DNA of 64,000 nt from Gimesia aquarii (GTDB lineage Bacteria; Planctomycetota; Planctomycetia; Planctomycetales; Planctomycetaceae). The DNA lies in NCBI RefSeq assembly GCF_007748195.1, contig NZ_CP037920.1, forward strand, positions 5,113,800 through 5,177,799, given 5' to 3'. Positions 58,860 through 64,000 of the stretch are shown in pieces (positions within the stretch are counted from its first letter, which is position 1; each line of letters starts with the position of its first letter). A program made the position numbers and the translations under genes. The notes under the pieces are model-generated. The model worked only from the letters and a program-made list of their open reading frames with translations, did no database searches and was not told the DNA's origin.

Positions 58860-60443
58860 ATGATGAGTGATTTGAGTGCCATTTTGGCTTTACCTGCATT
58901 TCTAATGCTATTATCTGTATTGATTCCCGCCGACTGGGCCAATGCTAAGGCACGTCAGGTTCGCCAACTGATTACAGGGATTGCCGGAATCCAATTTGTG
59001 ATGGCGTTTGTCATTATGGCTTTTTATGTAGCGCACATGGCACTGAACACAAACACACAACCATTCAATAGTGTCATTCACTCGTCTGGAACACATCTCA
59101 TTTTTTATGATGGTATTTCAGGATTTATGTTTGCTCTAGTGAGCTTCATTGGGTGGGTCATTTGCCGATTCTCTGTTCGTTATCTCGATGGTGAAGCGGC
59201 TCAAGGAACTTATTTCCGTTGGACAGGCTTTACAGTCGGCGCCGTTTCCTTCATGGCCATCTCAGGAAATTTACTCTTGTTTGTGCTTGCCTGGATTATG
59301 GCCAGTCTGGGTTTGCATCACTTGCTTGTGTTTTATAAAAATCGACCGGCCGCGCAACGTGCTGCCTGGACCAAATTCACAGTCAGTCGGATTGGTGATG
59401 CAGCATTAGCAGCAGCACTCATTCTGATTTACATAGAATTTCAAACACTGAATTTTTCTGAAATCTTCGCAGCAATCAGCTCACAAGCAGATCAAATCTC
59501 ACCACGAGTGATTTGGGCTGGGTGGTTTTTGGTTTTTGGTGCCATTGCCAAATCCGCCCAGTTCCCTTTCCATACCTGGTTACCTCAGACCATGGAAACA
59601 CCGACTCCCGTTTCGGCTTTAATGCATGCGGGAATCGTGAATGCAGGAGGCTATCTCATTATTCGAACCAGCCCGCTTGTATCACTGACCCCTACAGCTT
59701 TAACTGCATTAGCGATTGTCGGTGCCTTTACTGCATGTTTCGCAGCACTCATTATGTTAACACAAACCAGCGTGAAAAAATCGCTGGCTTATTCGACGAT
59801 AGCTCAAATGGGGTTCATGATGCTGCAATGTGGTTTGGGAGCATTTTCTGCAGCGATGTTACACATTCTTGCCCATTCACTTTACAAAGCTCATGCCTTC
59901 TTGAGTAGCGGTAGTGTACTGGAACAAAATCAGGCGATTAGAATCATTGGAGAAAAACGTGAAATAAAACAGGTATCCTGGTCAAAACTGGGTACGCTGA
60001 GCGTCGCTGTTGTGTGCATGTTCCTTTTGATATCGTCTCTCTTTGGCATCAACCCCACAACAAAACCAGGCGGGATTTTGCTCGGATTTGTACTGTGTCT
60101 GGCTTTAATCAGCTGGATCGGACAGTCACTGCAATCTGCCAGTCGCCAACTCTTCATCCGGGCTTCCGTAACTGGGGTGTTACTCTGTTTTGCTTATTGC
60201 GTCAGTTTTCTCTCAGTCGACAAAATCGTTGCTCCCAGTCTGCCGACAGTTCAGACATCCGCGATCACCTGGCTCATCGCATCAGTCGTACTGTTTGGAT
60301 TCGGCGGCATGTTTATGCTGACTAAAATTGTGGTCAGTCCCACGAATTTCAGATGGCTCAACATCTTCTATGTCCACGCATCAAACGGATTTTATATCGA
60401 GTCCTGGTTGCGTCATAAATTTGGAACGCTCGCCAAAGAATAA
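58860..60443 (+). CDS. dabB: DabB: NuoL-like proton-conducting subunit of the inorganic carbon transporter
   Basis: A 527-residue polytopic protein of the NADH-quinone oxidoreductase chain L / Mrp antiporter family. It keeps the proton channel block (GAIAKSAQFPFHTWLPQTME, PVSALMHAGIVNAGGY) but no other complex I subunits are near. Instead it is followed 67 bases later by a DUF2309 protein, the arrangement of DAB energy-coupled inorganic carbon pumps, where DabB supplies proton movement for DabA. AAAAGGAG precedes the ATG at 58860. Upstream lie three repeated elements and divergent regulator genes. The dab assignment rests on this pairing and the conserved neighbour. Confidence 0.9.
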   Translation: MMSDLSAILALPAFLMLLSVLIPADWANAKARQVRQLITGIAGIQFVMAFVIMAFYVAHMALNTNTQPFNSVIHSSGTHLIFYDGISGFMFALVSFIGWVICRFSVRYLDGEAAQGTYFRWTGFTVGAVSFMAISGNLLLFVLAWIMASLGLHHLLVFYKNRPAAQRAAWTKFTVSRIGDAALAAALILIYIEFQTLNFSEIFAAISSQADQISPRVIWAGWFLVFGAIAKSAQFPFHTWLPQTMETPTPVSALMHAGIVNAGGYLIIRTSPLVSLTPTALTALAIVGAFTACFAALIMLTQTSVKKSLAYSTIAQMGFMMLQCGLGAFSAAMLHILAHSLYKAHAFLSSGSVLEQNQAIRIIGEKREIKQVSWSKLGTLSVAVVCMFLLISSLFGINPTTKPGGILLGFVLCLALISWIGQSLQSASRQLFIRASVTGVLLCFAYCVSFLSVDKIVAPSLPTVQTSAITWLIASVVLFGFGGMFMLTKIVVSPTNFRWLNIFYVHASNGFYIESWLRHKFGTLAKE

Positions 60444-60510
60444 TCTCTCCTTCTGGTTTGCATAGCCAATCACAACTCAAACTCGCTGAAATCAAATAAG
60501 GATTATCAAG

Positions 60511-63105
60511 ATGATCTCACAAGCAGAATCCACTTTGCTGCCTTTACCCTCCTCGGGCACTTTAGAAAAACAAGCAGTAGAACAACCTCATATCATTGAA
60601 CAAGTTGCTGAAGTTCTCAAGCAAGTCAATGAAGTGATCGCTCCTGTCTGGCCACTTAATGATTATGTGGCCGTCAATCCTTACAATGGAATTTCAGAAC
60701 GTTCTTTCTTAAACGCACGAAATTTTTTGCGGGTCTTTTCAGACTGCGAAACTCTCATGCCATTGGAACATTATGCGAATGAATTTCAGCAAGGTCAGTT
60801 TAACAGGAATCATATCGAAGCCGCTCTGGTAGAATTAAAAGTCGATGGAATTGGTAATGGTCACCTCAATTCCGTGACTGAAATCGAAGAAATGCTCAAG
60901 CAAATCGGTGGCCTTGCTCATGAATCGAGTGAAGCTGCCAATGTTCCCAACAATGATCGTCGAATTCGTACTCTATCCGAGTTTTATGATCAGACATTAA
61001 GTGCGAACTGGACCCCAACGATTTGTGATGAAGTCTCGAAATACTGTTCCATGCATTATGATGAAGGACAAGCAGTTTGGTCGAGTCCCTGGAGTCATCT
61101 TTCATTATATGAATCCTGGCGGTCAGCGGCTTTACATGATCGAAATGTTGAGGTACTCGGCCTCAAGGGATTCCGAAGCTATGTCTCAAAGCTACCACAG
61201 ACTGCTGAAGCCTCTATTATTTACTCATTGCAGAGCCTGAATGTTCTACCAGAGCTTTGGGAAACGTTCCTGCTTTGCCAGGCATTCACGATTCCTGGCT
61301 GGAGTGCGTGGACCAAATATCAATCAGAACAAAGCGAACAGAGTGCAGAATTTGGGAATGACCTGGCTGGCTTACTGGCAATGCGTCTTGCCTATGATGC
61401 TGCATTGGCAAAATCTTTCTCATTCAATGTGAACTGGGCCTCCTATGCGAGTGGCGAACCTGTTTCATTCAAGTTTCCACACCACGCTGGAGACGACGAA
61501 TTTCTGCGATATACACTTTTACGAGCCAGCGAAATTGGATATCGAAATCGACTGTTAAATTCTGTTCCTACAAAGTCACGAAAAAATGAAAAACAACAAA
61601 ATGGATCAGAATCCGTCGATTCAGGCACAAATGATTCGAAACGTAAATTAGCACAAATGGTCTTCTGTATCGACGTCCGATCGGAACGAATTCGTCGGCA
61701 AATAGAGTCTCTTTCGAATCGAGTTGAGACTTTCGGATTTGCAGGTTTCTTTGGTTTACCAATCGAATTCGTACGACTCGGAGAGCAATCTGGAGATAGC
61801 CATGTACCGGTACTCTTAAAACCACAGTTCCAATTACATGAAGAATTGCACACAAAAGATGAATCCTCGCTATCAAAGACACTCCAGGATCGTAGTTTGA
61901 TCAGATCGTTTCGAAAATTATGGAAAAGTCTGCAAACTTCAGCTGTGGGTTGCTTCTCTTTTGTAGAAACGACGGGCCTGTTTTATGGGTTCAAACTTTT
62001 AGGTCGAACTGTCAACGTTACCGATTCAAAAATGAATGCAGGATACGATGGAATTGGCAAAGCAAACCATGAGCATCTAAAGCCTACTTTGGAAAGTCTC
62101 AATCAACAAGGTATCTCGACATCAGATCAAATTGAGCTTGCTGAATCCATGTTGAAAAATCTGGGATTGACTGAAAATTTTGCAAGACTTGTGGCGTTCT
62201 GTGGACATGCCAGCCAGACAGAAAATAATCCTTTGAAAGCTGGTCTGGATTGTGGTGCCTGCGGTGGACACTCTGGTGAGCCCAATGCAAGATTGGCAGC
62301 AATGCTTCTCAATCATCTTGAAATTCGACAGGCTTTAGCTGATCGAAACATTCATATCCCCGATGACACTTACTTTCTAGGTGGCTTGCATAATACGACG
62401 ACCGACAAAATTGAGCTTTTTGACCTGGAAATGGTTCCCGAATCACATCAAGCAGACCTGCAGGAATTGCAGAATTACTCTCAAAGTGCGACTGAGCAAA
62501 CTCAGGTTGAACGAATGCCATCGATTGGGAGTCAATCACTGGCGGATCTTTTGCGAAGAGCCGGCGATTGGTCCGAAGTACGACCTGAGTGGGGATTGGC
62601 AGGTAATGCCGCATTTATCGTTGCCCCACGCTCCCTGACCAAAGAAATTGATCTGGATGGTCGTTCCTTCTTACATAGTTACAACCACCAGACTGACCCT
62701 GAAGGTGAAGTCCTGGAAAACATCATGACAGCACCAATGATCGTTGCTCATTGGATTAACATGCAATATTACGCTTCCACTGTAGATAACCATCACTTCG
62801 GTAGCGGAAACAAAACGTTGCATAACGTGGTGGGAGGCTTCGGAATACTTTCTGGCAATAGCGGCGACCTGATGACAGGATTACCGTGGCAATCACTGCA
62901 TTCAGGTGAAGATTACCAGCATTTACCCATGCGGTTACAGGTTGTGATTGCTGCTCCGAGGGAAAGTATTGAAAAAGCGATCAAGAAGCATCAAATGATT
63001 GCCAATCTACTCGGTGGTGGCTGGCTTCATCTGATAGCATTGGATCATGAAACCAGGTTCCAGTACACAGAAGATGGTAACTGGGAAGAGATCGATCTGA
63101 ACTAA
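60511..63105 (+). CDS. dabA: DabA: zinc-dependent inorganic carbon (CO2/bicarbonate) pump subunit (DUF2309)
   Basis: An 864-residue DUF2309/UPF0753 protein. The beta-carbonic-anhydrase-like zinc site is intact: FCIDVRSER gives Cys386 and Asp388 with Arg390, and FCGHASQ...GLDCGACGG gives His566 and Cys581. The 15-residue spacing between the His and last Cys equals that described for Halothiobacillus DabA (His524, Cys539). With DabB it would hydrate CO2 vectorially to accumulate bicarbonate. AAGGA precedes the ATG. No carboxysome or RuBisCO gene is in the window, so the carbon may feed anaplerotic carboxylation rather than autotrophy (inference). Confidence 0.94.
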   Translation: MISQAESTLLPLPSSGTLEKQAVEQPHIIEQVAEVLKQVNEVIAPVWPLNDYVAVNPYNGISERSFLNARNFLRVFSDCETLMPLEHYANEFQQGQFNRNHIEAALVELKVDGIGNGHLNSVTEIEEMLKQIGGLAHESSEAANVPNNDRRIRTLSEFYDQTLSANWTPTICDEVSKYCSMHYDEGQAVWSSPWSHLSLYESWRSAALHDRNVEVLGLKGFRSYVSKLPQTAEASIIYSLQSLNVLPELWETFLLCQAFTIPGWSAWTKYQSEQSEQSAEFGNDLAGLLAMRLAYDAALAKSFSFNVNWASYASGEPVSFKFPHHAGDDEFLRYTLLRASEIGYRNRLLNSVPTKSRKNEKQQNGSESVDSGTNDSKRKLAQMVFCIDVRSERIRRQIESLSNRVETFGFAGFFGLPIEFVRLGEQSGDSHVPVLLKPQFQLHEELHTKDESSLSKTLQDRSLIRSFRKLWKSLQTSAVGCFSFVETTGLFYGFKLLGRTVNVTDSKMNAGYDGIGKANHEHLKPTLESLNQQGISTSDQIELAESMLKNLGLTENFARLVAFCGHASQTENNPLKAGLDCGACGGHSGEPNARLAAMLLNHLEIRQALADRNIHIPDDTYFLGGLHNTTTDKIELFDLEMVPESHQADLQELQNYSQSATEQTQVERMPSIGSQSLADLLRRAGDWSEVRPEWGLAGNAAFIVAPRSLTKEIDLDGRSFLHSYNHQTDPEGEVLENIMTAPMIVAHWINMQYYASTVDNHHFGSGNKTLHNVVGGFGILSGNSGDLMTGLPWQSLHSGEDYQHLPMRLQVVIAAPRESIEKAIKKHQMIANLLGGGWLHLIALDHETRFQYTEDGNWEEIDLN

Positions 63106-63234
63106 TTCCATACTCGTTCTCATAAAATTTTGTCTCTAATAAAACCAACATAAAGGTAAGCAAAACCATAATAGTGGTAGTGATATTGAGAAAACTACCC
63201 CATCAACTTCGTTACTAAAGTAAGAGGATTCACC

Positions 63235-63576
63235 ATGCATATATCCATCACAGATCGGAATAAAATTTTGAATAGTGATCTAAGAGAATTGTGTGAGCGA
63301 CGGTTAGATTTTGCGTTGTCAAGATTCGAATCATCGATTAAAAATATTGATCTTGTGATTGTAGACGAAAATGGACCACGAGGTGGTGTTGATAAAGCAT
63401 GTCGCATTTGCATCTCTCTTTACCGTGCAGGCGACATAGTGATTAATGAAAAAGCTTCGGATGTCGCTACTTGCGTTTCAGGAATTGCCGAACGAGCCAG
63501 TCGTGCCGTCGCTCGCGCAGTGGAACGATCTCAGCAGTTTGATCGAACCAAAAAAGAGGTTCATGAAACAACCTAA
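63235..63576 (+). CDS. HPF/RaiA-like ribosome-associated protein (short form)
   Basis: A 113-residue protein of the sigma-54 modulation / S30EA fold: MHISITDRN at the start, LRELCERRLDFALSRFE as first helix and a second helix in the SGIAERASRAVARAVER region. Such proteins bind the small ribosomal subunit and quiet or dimerise ribosomes under stress. AGAGGA precedes the ATG. It lies 129 bases after dabA in the same direction. Short (no C-terminal extension) forms resemble HPF/YfiA rather than long HPF. The family is likely; the exact role is unknown. Confidence 0.78.
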   Translation: MHISITDRNKILNSDLRELCERRLDFALSRFESSIKNIDLVIVDENGPRGGVDKACRICISLYRAGDIVINEKASDVATCVSGIAERASRAVARAVERSQQFDRTKKEVHETT

Positions 63577-63802
63577 AGTAAATGAAACAGAACACTCCCT
63601 TTACCTGGTCGCCTTATCGGTAATAGAATACGCCAGTACCAAATGAAATCGGTTTAACATTACACTTGGTGCAGGCAATTCATTACTACTAGAGGCGGCC
63701 AATTTCCATTAATAGTATTGCAGAAAAAATGCAAACGAATGGATAATAGGTCTGTGAGAACCATGATTCTACAATCTATTTTTCAGACAGTATCGGAAAC
63801 GC

Positions 63803-64000
63803 ATGACGCAATCGCTAATATACGACCTGCTTACTATTTTGGCGGCAGGACTCATTGCAAGTTTAGTATGTCGATGGTTGCGAGCATCTGTATTAATTGG
63901 TTACCTGATTGCAGGTGCGCTCCTGGGACAAGGTGTGCTTGGCTGGGTACTGGATAAAAACCATCAGTTAGAGCACTTCGCAGAAGCAGGCGTTTTTCTA
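63803..64000 (+). CDS. Kef/CPA2-type cation:proton antiporter (partial, N-terminus only)
   Basis: The frame opens at the ATG at 63803 and runs to the window edge, giving 66 residues. MTQSLIYDLLTILAAGLIAS is a first membrane helix, and VLIGYLIAGALLGQ is the signature of the CPA2/KefB family (GYLLAGILLGP-like). The partial protein reads on through HQLEHFAEAGVFL, which also matches (LAELGVVLLLF-type). It probably exchanges Na+ or K+ for H+. It extends the ion-homeostasis theme of the preceding genes. It lies about 230 bases after the HPF-like gene. Confidence 0.85.
   Translation, partial: MTQSLIYDLLTILAAGLIASLVCRWLRASVLIGYLIAGALLGQGVLGWVLDKNHQLEHFAEAGVFL

Noticed and set aside
58860-60443. NuoL-like protein read as part of respiratory complex I
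   Set aside because: No other nuo genes are adjacent and the next gene is a DUF2309 protein with an intact DabA zinc site, so dabB is the better reading.
1-64000. CRISPR arrays, tRNA/rRNA genes, insertion sequences or prophage
   Set aside because: No regularly spaced repeats, cloverleaf-like genes, transposase motifs or phage structural genes were seen by eye; short weak tRNAs could be missed without a covariance search.

Overview
The window looks like chromosome from a heterotrophic marine-type planctomycete (Planctomycetales, possibly Gimesia-like; the genus is inferred, not shown). The signs are a DUF1559 prepilin-like protein, two DUF1501 + DUF1549/DUF1553 (planctomycete cytochrome) gene pairs, an ECF sigma/FecR-LamG system, a PVC-type heme dehydrogenase-like giant protein, a formylglycine sulfatase, and low-to-moderate GC with many loosely packed genes. 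No rRNA, tRNA, CRISPR array, transposase or phage gene was seen.

Layout. 1-785: truncated DUF1559 protein. 1432-12000: membrane protein, sulfatase, S15-type hydrolase and a first cytochrome/DUF1501 pair. 12266-18691: four-gene operon (ECF sigma, FecR-LamG, cytochrome/DUF1553, DUF1501), followed by a secreted glycosidase-like protein. 20341-40427: a seven-gene biosynthetic cluster, all on the minus strand: phenylalanine ammonia-lyase, ligase-ACP, 2.7 kilo-residue polyketide synthase, two flavin halogenase-like proteins, RND adaptor and RND pump. 40765-45982: LacI regulator and a 1368-residue PVC heme protein. 46502-49458: a diadenylate-cyclase-like protein paired with a cyclic-nucleotide-binding-domain/thioredoxin-reductase fusion. 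49557-51815: GH42-like protein. 52202-64000: an ion and inorganic-carbon region: cytochrome, P-type cation ATPase, baeRF10-type protein, NhaR-like LysR regulator, winged-helix regulator, DabB-DabA inorganic carbon pump, HPF-like protein and the start of a Kef/CPA2 antiporter.

How it fits together. The central cluster reads as a route from phenylalanine to cinnamate, activation and loading on an ACP, then iterative malonyl extension by a KS-AT-DH-KR-ACP module that has no enoyl reductase. That should leave conjugated double bonds, possibly followed by halogenation and RND export. This resembles aryl-polyene pigment logic built from type I PKS parts. The PKS ends in a second KS-AT pair that has lost both catalytic residues (Cys to Ser, and the AT Ser to Gly), which may act as a chain-length-factor-like partner.

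Regulatory reading. An identical dyad GTAGA-N5-TCTAC with LysR T-N11-A geometry lies before both the nhaR-like gene and the cation ATPase. A 16-bp motif occurs three times before dabB. A textbook LacI-type palindrome and a 27-bp palindrome lie before the LacI gene. These are sequence observations; the regulator-site pairings are inference.
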